From Blastococcus sp. CT_GayMR16 (GTDB taxonomy: Bacteria; Actinomycetota; Actinomycetes; Mycobacteriales; Geodermatophilaceae): a stretch of DNA of 64,000 nt. The stretch spans positions 52,889 to 116,888 of the forward strand of contig NZ_SPQK01000015.1 of the NCBI RefSeq assembly GCF_004570875.1, in the 5' to 3' direction. The notes beneath the pieces were generated by a model. The model was given only the letters and a program-made list of their open reading frames with translations. It did not search any database and was not told the DNA's origin. Both the position numbers and the translations under genes were made by a program. This document shows, in pieces, positions 8,755-16,743 of the stretch (positions within the stretch are counted from its first letter, which is position 1; each line of letters begins with the position of its first letter).

Positions 8755-9264
8755 TCAGGTGCCGGCGGTCCTTGGTGCGGGGGTGCCGGTGGGTACTGGC
8801 TCGGGGGCGCCGGCGGTGGTCTGCCGGGCCTTCAGTTCGGCGATCTCCTTCTCGAAGTCCGCTACGGAGGTGAACGACCGGTAGACGCTCGCGAAGCGCA
8901 GGTAGGCGACCTCGTCGAGCTCCCGGAGCGGTCGCAGGATGGCTAGCCCGACCTCGGGGCTCGGGACCTCGGCCGCACCGGTCGCGCGGATGGCGTCCTC
9001 GACCTGCTGGGCGAGCAACTGGAGCTGGTCCTCGTCGACCGGCCGGCCCTGGCACGCCCGCCGCACTCCCGCGACCACCTTGGAGCGGTTGAACGGCTCG
9101 CTCACCCCGCTGCGCTTGACCACAGCGAGCACCGCCTCCTCGACGGTGGTGAACCGTCGATTGCACTTCGGGCAGGAACGACGGCGACGGGTGGTCGCCC
9201 CTTCGTCGGCTTCGCGCGAATCGATGACCCTGCTGTCTGCGTTGTGGCAGAACGGGCAGCGCAT
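8755..9264 (-). CDS. nrdR: transcriptional repressor NrdR
   Basis: NrdR is the nucleotide-sensing repressor of ribonucleotide reductase genes. The 169-residue product has the N-terminal zinc ribbon (Cys3, Cys6, Cys31, Cys34) with the arginine-rich DNA-binding linker [11 protein letters not shown], then the ATP-cone domain (from about residue 46, [16 protein letters not shown]). The C-terminal tail is short and proline-rich. The ATG at 9264 has a strong ribosome binding site GGAGGTG. It is the first gene of the nrdR-nrdJ operon and probably controls its own promoter, since two NrdR-type boxes lie upstream. Confidence 0.96.
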   Translation of the reverse strand: MRCPFCHNADSRVIDSREADEGATTRRRRSCPKCNRRFTTVEEAVLAVVKRSGVSEPFNRSKVVAGVRRACQGRPVDEDQLQLLAQQVEDAIRATGAAEVPSPEVGLAILRPLRELDEVAYLRFASVYRSFTSVADFEKEIAELKARQTTAGAPEPVPTGTPAPRTAGT

Positions 9265-9386
9265 GTCGGTTCACCTCCTCCCCGGGGTTCCGTCCGGGCC
9301 TTCCTGTGGACCCTCCTGGGGACATCCGGTGGATGTCCGGGGGAGAACCTGAGGATCGACCTGTGGACGGGCTTACAACTCTGTAA

Positions 9387-9431
9387 CTACTAGATGTAGG
9401 GGAACCCTAGGCCGGGTTCCACAAGATGTGC
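9387..9431 (-). promoter_or_regulatory. tandem NrdR boxes upstream of nrdR
   Basis: Two imperfect palindromes occur 32 bp apart, centre to centre: CTACTAGATGTAG (9387-9399) and CCACAAGATGTGC (9419-9431), which agree at 9 of 13 positions. Paired sites three helical turns apart are the known arrangement for NrdR. They lie about 125-165 bp upstream of the nrdR start. Confidence 0.65.
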
Positions 9432-9683
9432 AAGCAATTCGTCGGTCGGCGTGTTCCGCCCAGACACTGCCGTGACCAGGGGAGCCATCCCTTCCCACGA
9501 GTCACACGACACGCCGCGGGGACGCGCCGGTGGACGCTCGGACCGAGGCCCGGGACGCGGGCCACGGCGCCACGCGAGGCCGTCGAAGGACCGCCCGGAC
9601 CGCATGCGGAGGCAGGGCGGTCCGGCACCGCAAGAGGCCGGACAAGCACGGCGGGCACGCCCCAGGAGGGGCTGCCGACGGGA
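9432..9683. other. non-coding spacer
   Basis: About 250 bp between the NrdR boxes and the next gene. Apart from one hairpin at 9588-9623 I see no gene, RNA or repeat in it; the open frames here have no homology I recognise. Confidence 0.5.
9588..9623 (-). terminator. probable terminator of the 257-aa hypothetical gene
   Basis: A 9-bp stem (9588-9596 with 9615-9623) encloses an 18-nt loop that itself contains CCGCATGCGG. It lies about 60 nt beyond the stop of the minus-strand gene at 9684. Confidence 0.5.
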
Positions 9684-10457
9684 TCAGCCGTTGCGCGTGC
9701 CGCCCACACGGGGACGACGCGAGTGCGGCACGTGGTCGCTCAGGCGCAGCGGACGCGTCAGGAGGTCGGCGTCCGTACCCGTCGGGTCGGTCCAGCCCTC
9801 CGGGCTGGCCACGGAGGCGGCCTTCTGTGGCTGCGCGGGGCGGGGAGCCGGCGACGCAGCGCGCGGCGACACGGCGGGGAACAGGCCGGTGTCGGCAGTG
9901 CGATGGCGGCCGAGGTCACCAGGGGCGCGATGCCGACCGGGAGAGGGGGCGGGGGCAGCACCCGCGAGCGGGGCCGAGTTCTCGGGAGCGCGGCGGCGTC
10001 CCACGGGCGGCTCCCCGCCCTCGGGAGCGCGGCGGCGACCCACGGACGCGAACTGAGCCGTCTCGTCGGCGGTGCGGCGACCCCCGGCGGACGGGGAGTC
10101 CGGTACGACGGCGAGATCGCGGACCATCGGCATCCCGGCGGTCGCCTGGGGGTCCCCATCGGCCGAGCGGGCTCGCCGGCCGGAGGGGTGGCGCGCCACC
10201 GACATCTCCTGGGTGGCCGGACCGCGGGTCGACGCACTGGGCTGGGCGACGGAGAGGTGGCGCTCCGGGAGGCGCAGCGTGGTGAGGTCGGTCCAGGCCG
10301 TCTCCTCGACCCCGCCGAGGACCACGCGGACCCACACCTGGCAGGACCCGTCGTCGGCGTGCCGCCAGCCGAGCAGTTCACCCGCCCACCACGCTCCGGC
10401 CTGGTAGACCTCGATGGCCTGAGGTTGACTGGTGAACACAGCTGCTCGGTTCTCCAT
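9684..10457 (-). CDS. uncharacterised protein with N-terminal Trp-rich domain and disordered tail
   Basis: I do not recognise a named family. The 257-residue product starts with a compact, tryptophan-rich segment (about residues 1-85: YQAGAWWAGELLGW, CQVWVRVVLGGVEETAW, LTTLRLPE) that could be a small beta domain. The rest is Pro/Ala/Arg-rich, with repeats of the form GRRRAPE and GRHRAPG. No signal peptide or membrane helix is seen. I chose the ATG at 10457 (MENRAAVFTSQP); the frame is open further to 10634, but those residues look like untranslated DNA and a TACGGT hexamer lies at 10476-10481. It sits between nrdR and the SOS-linked LysM gene. Confidence 0.6.
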   Translation of the reverse strand: MENRAAVFTSQPQAIEVYQAGAWWAGELLGWRHADDGSCQVWVRVVLGGVEETAWTDLTTLRLPERHLSVAQPSASTRGPATQEMSVARHPSGRRARSADGDPQATAGMPMVRDLAVVPDSPSAGGRRTADETAQFASVGRRRAPEGGEPPVGRRRAPENSAPLAGAAPAPSPGRHRAPGDLGRHRTADTGLFPAVSPRAASPAPRPAQPQKAASVASPEGWTDPTGTDADLLTRPLRLSDHVPHSRRPRVGGTRNG

Positions 10458-10630
10458 GGCGCCTGACACGTGACGACCGTAAGCGTTCGAGCGACCACAG
10501 ACTGTGAACGCGCCCGTACTGAGGGTTGACGAAGTCGGGGCGCGACGTTGTGCGTCTCTTGCCGTGACGCCCGTCCCGACGAGGCGTAGCGCCGGTCGCT
10601 GGGTCGGCGCATCGCGGACATCTCCCCTGG

Positions 10631-11239
10631 TCACGGCAGCTCGAGCACCTGACCGGGCAGCAGCACCGTGCCCTGGAGGCCGTTGAGCTCCTGGATGTGG
10701 TCGACCACCTCCCGCACGTCACCGGACCCTGCGGCGACGGACGCGATCGACCACAACGTGTCACCGGGCTGCACGACCACGCTCTGGACTCCGGCGAGGT
10801 GGAGGTCTCCCCCGCTCCCGGCGAGGAGTGGCCCGAGCCACGAGCCGACGGCGACGCCGGCAGCGAGGGTCAGCACCACTGCCAGCCGGCGCGCCCGCCG
10901 GGTCAGCCGCACCCCTCGGGCGCCCGGACGGATGGTGCCGGGACGACGACTGCTCGGGGCCCGGCCCGATGACGCGCCGGGCGGCGCGACACGCGCACGG
11001 AGCGCGTCGGTACGTGCGGCGGAGGTGCCGGCGGCCCGCCGCGCCGGAGCCGCCGACTCAGTAAGAGGCTCGGGCGGGCGGCACACACCCACCCGGGAGG
11101 AGCTCCGCCCGGAGGAGTGTGCCCGCAGCGGACGGACCCCGGGGTCGTCGCTGCCGCCGGCCACAGCTACCAGCCGAGGGCGCCACGGCCGCTGGATCTC
11201 CTCGTCGAAGTCCAGCACCTCCTGCTGCACACACCCCAT
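10631..11239 (-). CDS. LysM-domain membrane protein divergent from lexA
   Basis: The 202-residue protein has a long, Arg/Pro-rich cytoplasmic N-terminus (about residues 1-120), one membrane helix (AVVLTLAAGVAVGSWLGPLL, about 125-145) and a C-terminal LysM peptidoglycan-binding domain (VVQPGDTLWSIASV to LPGQVLELP). Divergence from lexA, shared LexA boxes and a single LysM module recall YneA-type SOS-induced division inhibitors of Gram-positive bacteria; that role is inference. The ATG at 11239 follows GGGAGGA. Two perfect LexA boxes lie 33-65 bp upstream, so induction by DNA damage is very likely. Confidence 0.8.
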   Translation of the reverse strand: MGCVQQEVLDFDEEIQRPWRPRLVAVAGGSDDPGVRPLRAHSSGRSSSRVGVCRPPEPLTESAAPARRAAGTSAARTDALRARVAPPGASSGRAPSSRRPGTIRPGARGVRLTRRARRLAVVLTLAAGVAVGSWLGPLLAGSGGDLHLAGVQSVVVQPGDTLWSIASVAAGSGDVREVVDHIQELNGLQGTVLLPGQVLELP

Positions 11240-11271
11240 GACCTGTCCTCCCGTTCCTTGGCGTGGACTCG

Positions 11272-11287
11272 TCGAACATGCGTTCGA
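11272..11287. promoter_or_regulatory. LexA box 1
   Basis: TCGAACATGCGTTCGA is a perfect match to the actinobacterial SOS operator (TCGAAC-N4-GTTCGA). It lies in the LysM-lexA intergenic region. Confidence 0.9.
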
Positions 11288-11288
11288 T

Positions 11289-11304
11289 TCGAACTGCTGT
11301 TCGA
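11289..11304. promoter_or_regulatory. LexA box 2
   Basis: TCGAACTGCTGTTCGA is a second perfect operator, starting 17 bp after box 1. Confidence 0.9.
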
Positions 11305-11350
11305 TGTCTACCGGAGACGTCCGACGAAAGCCACAGGACACGTCCCCACT

Positions 11351-11366
11351 TCGAACATGTGTTTGA
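11351..11366. promoter_or_regulatory. LexA box 3
   Basis: TCGAACATGTGTTTGA has one mismatch to the consensus. It lies 74 bp upstream of the lexA start and is the best placed of the three for lexA autorepression. Confidence 0.82.
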
Positions 11367-11439
11367 TCGAAGGGCTCCGGCGCGCTACCGTCCGTCCGAC
11401 GGACACAGACGCTGCGCGAGCAGCGGAGAAGGAGGCGAC

Positions 11440-12195
11440 GTGGCGGAGAAGAGCGGGAAGGCGGGCGGCCGCAGGGCAGCCGGGGACGCCACCGCGGGCA
11501 CCGAGTCGGCCACCGTGCGCTCGTTCCCGGATCGGGAGGCCGACGGCGACGGCCTCACCCAGCGGCAGCGCCGCGTGCTGGAGGTCATCCGCGACTCGAT
11601 CGAGCGCCGCGGGTATCCCCCCTCCGTCCGGGAGATCGGTGAGGCTGTCGGGCTGTCGTCCGCGTCCTCGGTCGCCCACCAGCTGTCGGTGCTGCAGAAG
11701 AAGGGCTGGCTGCGGCGCGACCCCAACCGCCCCCGGGCCCTCGACGTGCGTCTGCCGGGCGACAGCCCGCACGCCGCCGCCGTGTCGGACCTCGCGGCCG
11801 GCGCGGAGAACCAGGGATCAGCGCCGACGTACGTGCCGCTGGTCGGCCGGATCGCCGCCGGTGGCCCGGTGCTCGCCGAGCAGGCCGTGGAGGACGTCTT
11901 CCCGCTCCCCCGCGAGCTCGTCGGCGAGGGCACTTTGTTCATGCTCAAGGTCGTCGGTGACTCGATGGTCGACGCCGCGATCTGCGACGGCGACTGGGTG
12001 GTCGTCCGGCAGCAGCCCACCGCCGAGAACGGCGAGATCGTCGCCGCGATGATCGACGGCGAGGCGACGGTGAAGACCTACAAGCGGCGCGACGGCCACG
12101 TGTGGCTGATGCCCCACAACGCCGCGTACGACCCCATCCCGGGCGACGATGCGTCGGTGCTCGGCCGGGTCGTCAGCGTGCTGCGGCGGATCTGA
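11440..12195 (+). CDS. lexA: SOS repressor LexA
   Basis: LexA represses DNA-damage genes until RecA filaments stimulate its self-cleavage. The 251-residue product has a disordered N-terminus, a winged helix-turn-helix (about 40-100: [33 protein letters not shown]), the cleavage site Ala140-Gly141, and the catalytic pair Ser175 (GDSMVDA) and Lys212 (TVKTYKR). I chose the GTG at 11440 because GAAGGAGG lies 5 nt upstream; the frame extends to 11263, but that stretch holds the LexA boxes. Three boxes indicate autoregulation. It ends at a bidirectional hairpin. Confidence 0.97.
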   Translation: MAEKSGKAGGRRAAGDATAGTESATVRSFPDREADGDGLTQRQRRVLEVIRDSIERRGYPPSVREIGEAVGLSSASSVAHQLSVLQKKGWLRRDPNRPRALDVRLPGDSPHAAAVSDLAAGAENQGSAPTYVPLVGRIAAGGPVLAEQAVEDVFPLPRELVGEGTLFMLKVVGDSMVDAAICDGDWVVVRQQPTAENGEIVAAMIDGEATVKTYKRRDGHVWLMPHNAAYDPIPGDDASVLGRVVSVLRRI

Positions 12196-12214
12196 GACCA
12201 CCCGAGACGCGGGT

Positions 12215-12248
12215 CGCCGTCCCTCGAGTCACCGACTCAGGGACGGCG
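12215..12248. terminator. bidirectional terminator after lexA
   Basis: A perfect 10-bp stem (12215-12224 with 12239-12248) continues, past a one-base bulge, into a 4-bp inner stem. It overlaps the stop codon of the converging minus-strand gene and lies 20 nt after the lexA stop. Confidence 0.7.
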
Positions 12249-13310
12249 CTCCGCGGGGCGGCGGTGCGAGGAATCTCGTCGCAACTTCCCGCCGATCCAG
12301 ACGACGACGGTAGCCACTGCGGCCGCTATCAGCGCATTGGTGATCGGCGAGAGCCCTGACCGGCCGAGGTCGGTCAGGCTCGGCGCCGGCCCCTCGACGG
12401 GTGTGGTCATCGAAGCCACGGTCTCGGCCGCGAGCGGGACGACGGTCACCTCGCTCGGCAGTCCCTCGCTGGCCACGAGCAGGTTCCGGTTGTCCGCCGC
12501 GAAGCTGATCGCCTCCCCCTGCGGGGAGTCCGGGAGCGGGATCCGCACCGGCGCCGCGGCGAACGCCGTGGGGATGTCGGATCCGCTCAGCGTCCAGACG
12601 TAGGCGTCGGTGTACGTGCGCAGGGCGAAGGCGCTGCCGTCCCGGGCGACCGCTCCCCCGGTGACGAGGAGCTGGCCGGCCTGCCCGACGGGACCGCCGG
12701 CGGTTCCGGTGAACGTCATGTTCACCGCGGCCGCCCGAGCCAGCGCCACCGTTCCGCCGTCCACCAGGGGGGACGCCGGCGTGTACACGCCACTCGCGCC
12801 CAGGATCTCCTTGGTGACGAGGTACGGCGTCCCGTCCGGCGCCAGCAGGAGCGCCTCGGCGTCGTGCGGGCCGTCGGGATAGGTGAGCCGGTAGACGCTG
12901 GTCGTGCCGTCGGGCCGCAGCGCTATCAGCGCGACCGTCGGGCGGTTCGCGTTGTTGTCTCCGGTGTCGGCCAGCCACACGGTGCCGTCCGCGGCGACGG
13001 CCAGGTCCTCGGGGTCGTACGGGTCGACCGCTGCGGTGTGCACGTCGCCGACCTGACAGGCGGCGTCCAGGAGGAAGACCGACACCTGCTCCCCGCCGTC
13101 GTTGATCGCGACCATCTGGTCGTCGACGGCGACGAGGCCGGAGAGCTCCGCCAGCCGGGGATCGGTGACCTGGCACTGCGCCGTCGGCCCGGCGACCTCG
13201 GCGGACGCGGGCACGGGGCAGCCGAGGACGAGGGCGGCACCGAGGACACTCCCCGACGCCAGCAGTCGCCCCCGCGAGCCGCTACGCGGTCTGCCGGCCT
13301 GCTCGGGCAC
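12237..13310 (-). CDS. secreted, membrane-anchored beta-propeller-like protein
   Basis: This 357-residue protein has an N-terminal signal sequence (RLLASGSVLGAALVLGCPVPASA), a long beta-rich body and a C-terminal membrane helix (ITNALIAAAVATVVVWIGG) followed by an Arg-rich tail, so it is probably displayed outside the membrane. Short repeated patterns such as VAADGTVWLADTGDNNANR and DGTPYLVTKEILG suggest propeller blades, but I recognise no enzyme motif. The start is uncertain: GTG 13310 gives a good signal peptide and overlaps the end of the PAP2 gene by 29 nt, suggesting translational linkage. Confidence 0.68.
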   Translation of the reverse strand: MPEQAGRPRSGSRGRLLASGSVLGAALVLGCPVPASAEVAGPTAQCQVTDPRLAELSGLVAVDDQMVAINDGGEQVSVFLLDAACQVGDVHTAAVDPYDPEDLAVAADGTVWLADTGDNNANRPTVALIALRPDGTTSVYRLTYPDGPHDAEALLLAPDGTPYLVTKEILGASGVYTPASPLVDGGTVALARAAAVNMTFTGTAGGPVGQAGQLLVTGGAVARDGSAFALRTYTDAYVWTLSGSDIPTAFAAAPVRIPLPDSPQGEAISFAADNRNLLVASEGLPSEVTVVPLAAETVASMTTPVEGPAPSLTDLGRSGLSPITNALIAAAVATVVVWIGGKLRRDSSHRRPAERRP

Positions 13311-14004
13311 GTACCCAGCGTGACAGAACGGCTGCGTCCAGTGCGTGAACCACGCCCAACAGCAGGACACCGACACAGGCGCCCACCACGGCGTCGGTGA
13401 CCCAGTGGTAGTCCAGGGAGATCATGGCCAGCCCGGTGATGACCGGCCCGGCGATGCTCAGGAACCAGAACGCCCGCTGCACGCGCACGGGCAGTCCGTA
13501 CTCGACGGCCTGCCAGCGCGCGACCCCCCACATCAGGACCGCGTTGGCGACGTGCCCCGACGGGAACGACGCGCCGTCGTCGTGGAAGAAGAAGGAGCCC
13601 GGGAACCCGGGTGCCGTACGGCCGGTGCCGTGCTTGATCGCGTAGACCACCAGCGTGAGCAGGGCGAGCGCGAGCAGGACCCGCACCAGCGGCAACCGGG
13701 TGTGGCGGCGCCAGGCGAGGTAGCCGACGAGGACCGCGAGCACGGCCAGGATCGCCACGCGGCCGCCCAGTTGGGTCAGCACCCACACGACCGGGAATGC
13801 GACGGAGTTCTGCAGGTCCCAGTCGCTGATCACCTCGGAGACCTGCAGATCCATCTGCTCGAGCCAGCCGCGGGTCAGCAGGTCGGCGGTGACCAGGGAG
13901 CCGACCACGAGGGCGAGGGCCATTGCCCACCAGGCCGGCCGACCGGCCGAGACCACGGAGGTCTTCTCGGGCGTGCCGGCGTCCCTGATCACGCCGCTCG
14001 TCAC
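13282..14004 (-). CDS. PAP2-family phosphatase (membrane)
   Basis: A 240-residue polytopic protein of the phosphatidic acid phosphatase type 2 family, which dephosphorylates lipid phosphates or undecaprenyl pyrophosphate on the outer membrane face. The three signature motifs are visible: KHGTGRTAPG, SFPSGH (about residue 147) and SLDYHWVTD. The GTG at 14004 is preceded by TACGGT 6 nt upstream and no Shine-Dalgarno sequence, so the transcript is probably leaderless. It likely forms a unit with the overlapping propeller-like gene downstream. Confidence 0.88.
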   Translation of the reverse strand: MTSGVIRDAGTPEKTSVVSAGRPAWWAMALALVVGSLVTADLLTRGWLEQMDLQVSEVISDWDLQNSVAFPVVWVLTQLGGRVAILAVLAVLVGYLAWRRHTRLPLVRVLLALALLTLVVYAIKHGTGRTAPGFPGSFFFHDDGASFPSGHVANAVLMWGVARWQAVEYGLPVRVQRAFWFLSIAGPVITGLAMISLDYHWVTDAVVGACVGVLLLGVVHALDAAVLSRWVRARAGRQTA

Positions 14005-14010
14005 CGGGTC

Positions 14011-14016
14011 ACCGTA
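14011..14016 (-). promoter_or_regulatory. -10 hexamer of leaderless PAP2 transcript
   Basis: TACGGT on the minus strand, 6 nt before the GTG at 14004. Confidence 0.5.
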
Positions 14017-14065
14017 CCGGGCCGTGACCTGACCGTGATCGGAGCGACGGGGTGGACACCCGGCG

Positions 14066-15517
14066 TCACCCGACCGGGACGGCGAACTCCTCGAGGGTGG
14101 CCGCCAGCGCGCCGTCCACCCGGGCGGTCAGCCGCGTACCCGACTCCTCGTGCCGCTCCTCGAGCACCTCGCCGTCGCGGTGGACCCGCGCCACGAGATC
14201 GCCCCGGTCGTAAGGGACGAGCACGTCGACGTCGACGTCCGGGTGCGGCAGGCGGCTGGCGATCAGGTCGCGGAGGGTGTCGATGCCGACGCCGGTCTTG
14301 GCCGATATCCACACCGCGCCGGGGAGTGCCTGGCGAAGCGACAGCACGTCGTCCTCGGTCATGGCGTCGACCTTGTTGACGACGATGACCTCGGGGACGC
14401 TCGCCGCGTCGATCTCGCCGAGCACCACCCGGACGGCGTCGATCTGGCCCAGCGGGTCGGGATCGGATCCGTCGACGACGTGCAGCAGCAGGTCCGACGC
14501 CGCGACCTCCTCCAGGGTGGAGCGGAACGCGTCCACCAGCTGGTGGGGCAGGTGACGGACGAAGCCGACGGTGTCGGTCAGCGTGTACTCGCGGCCGTCG
14601 GGCGACTCCGCCCGGCGCACGGTGGGGTCCAGTGTGGCGAACAGGGCGTTCTCCACCAGCACGCCCGCGCCGGTCAGCGCGTTCAGCAGGCTGGACTTGC
14701 CGGCGTTGGTGTAGCCGGCGATCGCCACGCTGGGCACGGCGTTGCGGTCACGGCTCGACCGCTGGGTCGCCCGTGCGGTCGCCATGCCGGCGATCTCGCG
14801 GCGCAGCTTGCTCACGCGCGAGCGGATCCGGCGCCGGTCGGTCTCGATCTTCGTCTCACCCGGACCGCGGGTTCCGATGCCGCCACCCCCGGCGACGCGG
14901 CCACCGGCCTGGCGGGACAGCGACTCACCCCAGCCGCGCAGTCGCGGCAGCATGTACTGCATCTGCGCGAGCTCGACCTGGGCCTTGCCCTCCCGGCTGC
15001 TGGCGTGCTGGGCGAAGATGTCGAGGATCAGCGCCGTCCGGTCGACGACCTTGACCTTGAGGACCTTCTCCAGCTGGTTGAGCTGGCCCGGCGTCAGCTC
15101 GCCGTCGCAGATCACCGTGTCGGCGCCGGTCGCCGCGACGATGTCGCGGATCTCGATCGCCTTGCCCGAGCCCACGTAGGTCGCTGCATCGGGCCGGTCC
15201 CGGCGCTGGCTGACCGCCTCGAGCACCTCCGAGCCGGCGGTCTCCGCCAGCGCGGCGAGCTCGGCGAGCGATCGGTCGGCGTCGAGCTGCGTGCCCTCGG
15301 TCCACACCCCGACGAGCACGACGCGCTCCAGTCGGAGCTGGCGGTACTCGACCTCGGTGACGTCGGCGAGCTCGGTGGAGAGTCCGTTCACGCGCCGCAG
15401 CGCCCCGCGGGCCTCCAGGTCATAGGAACCGCTGGTGTCGTCGGGCTCGTCCCACTGCCCGGTCGGGGCAGGGCGGGTCTTCTCGTCGAACGGCACGGGA
15501 TCGGGGGCGGTCGTCAT
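14066..15517 (-). CDS. hflX: ribosome-associated GTPase HflX
   Basis: HflX is a GTPase that binds the large ribosomal subunit and rescues or splits stalled ribosomes under stress. The 483-residue protein has the HflX N-terminal domain (about 60-200, with GQLNQLEK and ASSREGKAQVELAQ), the glycine-rich linker (GGGGIGTRGPGETKIETDRR) and the G domain: G1 GYTNAGKS at 268-275, G3 DTVGF, G4 NKVD. The ATG at 15517 begins MTTAPDPVPFDE; the frame is open far upstream, but that region overlaps dapF on the same strand and is not homologous. It stands as a single gene between dapF and PAP2. Confidence 0.95.
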   Translation of the reverse strand: MTTAPDPVPFDEKTRPAPTGQWDEPDDTSGSYDLEARGALRRVNGLSTELADVTEVEYRQLRLERVVLVGVWTEGTQLDADRSLAELAALAETAGSEVLEAVSQRRDRPDAATYVGSGKAIEIRDIVAATGADTVICDGELTPGQLNQLEKVLKVKVVDRTALILDIFAQHASSREGKAQVELAQMQYMLPRLRGWGESLSRQAGGRVAGGGGIGTRGPGETKIETDRRRIRSRVSKLRREIAGMATARATQRSSRDRNAVPSVAIAGYTNAGKSSLLNALTGAGVLVENALFATLDPTVRRAESPDGREYTLTDTVGFVRHLPHQLVDAFRSTLEEVAASDLLLHVVDGSDPDPLGQIDAVRVVLGEIDAASVPEVIVVNKVDAMTEDDVLSLRQALPGAVWISAKTGVGIDTLRDLIASRLPHPDVDVDVLVPYDRGDLVARVHRDGEVLEERHEESGTRLTARVDGALAATLEEFAVPVG

Positions 15518-15654
15518 CGTCTCCAGAGTTGCACGCCCCAGCGGCTGGGGCACCTGAGTTGTCATCACCGGGTGCAACGCATCCCACGTCCGAGTGCATC
15601 CCGCATTCGTACGGGTAGGTGCACACGGACGCATCCACTCGACGAGGAGGTTCC

Positions 15655-15861
15655 ATGAGCGAGTCCGGATCCAGCAGTCGGAGCTCCGACGAGGAGATGG
15701 ATGACCCGGGTCGCGACCCCAAGGGCCTCGATCCGCCGCGCAATCCCTTCGGCGGCGGGCCCGACCAGGACAGCGGCCGCGGTGAGCCGAAGGGCAGCCC
15801 GGGGACCGAGGGCCAGTCGATGATGCCGGAGGCGCCGACCGAGGACGACGACCGCGCCTGA
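15655..15861 (+). CDS. small acidic, Gly/Pro/Ser-rich protein
   Basis: A 68-residue product (MSESGSSSRSSDEEMDDPG...) with no hydrophobic core, predicted to be disordered. I do not recognise a family. It is considered real because an ideal ribosome binding site (GAGGAGG, 5 nt before the ATG at 15655) starts it and it fills the gap between hflX and dapF on the opposite strand. It ends 3 nt before the dapF stop. Function unknown. Confidence 0.6.
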   Translation: MSESGSSSRSSDEEMDDPGRDPKGLDPPRNPFGGGPDQDSGRGEPKGSPGTEGQSMMPEAPTEDDDRA

Positions 15862-15864
15862 CGG

Positions 15865-16743
15865 TCAGCCGGCGAGCCACTCCGCGCACAGCGCACCGGT
15901 CGAGACGATCACGGCCGGGCCCGTGAGGACCGTCGTCCCCTCGTCGACCCGCACCGACAAGCGGCCGCCGGGGACGTCGACGATGACGGTCCCCGAGGTC
16001 CGGCCGTCGGCCACCAGGCCCGCGTAGGCCGCCGCGCAGGCGCCGGTCCCGCAGGAGCGGGTCTCCCCCACCCCGCGCTCGAACACCCGGAGCCGGATGT
16101 GCTCGCCGGGCTCCACCACGTTGATCACCTCGACGTTCACCCCCTCGGGGAAGAGCGCCGCGTCGAAGGAGGGTGCCGCCGAGAGGTCGAGCGAGTCGAC
16201 GTCGACCTCGGTCAGGCAGGCCAGGTGCGGGTTGCCCATCGACACCGCCAGGCCGGCGAAGGCCCGGCCCGACAGGCGCGCCTCGCCCTCGCCGAACGGA
16301 CGGGTCGGGCCCATGTCGACCCAGTAGGCACCGTCGGGGGTCGCACCCACGCGCCGGGGACCGCCGCGGGTCCCGACCAGGACGCCGGCCTCGCAGGCGG
16401 ACCGGTCCAGCAGTCCCTCGGTGACGAGGACGTGCAGGAAGAGCCGGATGCCGTTGCCGCACATCTCCGCGTGCGACCCGTCGGCGTTCCGGTGGTCCAT
16501 GAACCACTCGCAGCGGTCGAGGGTCTCGCCCAGGACCTCCGGGGCGTCGGGCACATGGACCGAGCGGACGACGCGCAGGACGCCGTCGCCGCCGAGTCCC
16601 GCGCGGCGGTCGCACAGCCGGCGGACCATCGCCGCGTCGAGCCGGGAATCCGGCCACACGTCACCGTCGGGGTCGGGCAGCACGACGAAGTCGTTCTCGG
16701 TGCCGTGCCCGAGGAGCACCCGCGGACCGGTCTGGGAGTTCAC
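15865..16743 (-). CDS. dapF: diaminopimelate epimerase
   Basis: DapF interconverts LL- and meso-diaminopimelate for lysine and peptidoglycan synthesis, using two cysteines as acid-base pair without cofactor. The 292-residue product shows both: the first Cys in AEMCGNGIR and the second in RSCGTGACAAAYAG. The binding segment SMGNPH also fits. Translation probably starts at the GTG at 16743, whose GTGA overlaps the miaA stop by 4 nt, so it is coupled to miaA. It is the last gene of the minus-strand operon 18385 to 15865. Confidence 0.95.
   Translation of the reverse strand: MNSQTGPRVLLGHGTENDFVVLPDPDGDVWPDSRLDAAMVRRLCDRRAGLGGDGVLRVVRSVHVPDAPEVLGETLDRCEWFMDHRNADGSHAEMCGNGIRLFLHVLVTEGLLDRSACEAGVLVGTRGGPRRVGATPDGAYWVDMGPTRPFGEGEARLSGRAFAGLAVSMGNPHLACLTEVDVDSLDLSAAPSFDAALFPEGVNVEVINVVEPGEHIRLRVFERGVGETRSCGTGACAAAYAGLVADGRTSGTVIVDVPGGRLSVRVDEGTTVLTGPAVIVSTGALCAEWLAG

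Noticed and set aside
5732..8884. A 1050-codon plus-strand open frame opposite nrdJ/nrdR
   Set aside because: It is the antisense of two certain genes, is rich in His/Asp/Val/Arg as expected from the complementary codon bias, and has no family resemblance.
9390..9709. Short minus-strand frames in the nrdR upstream region
   Set aside because: They cover the NrdR boxes, are Arg/Pro-rich shadow sequence and lack start signals.
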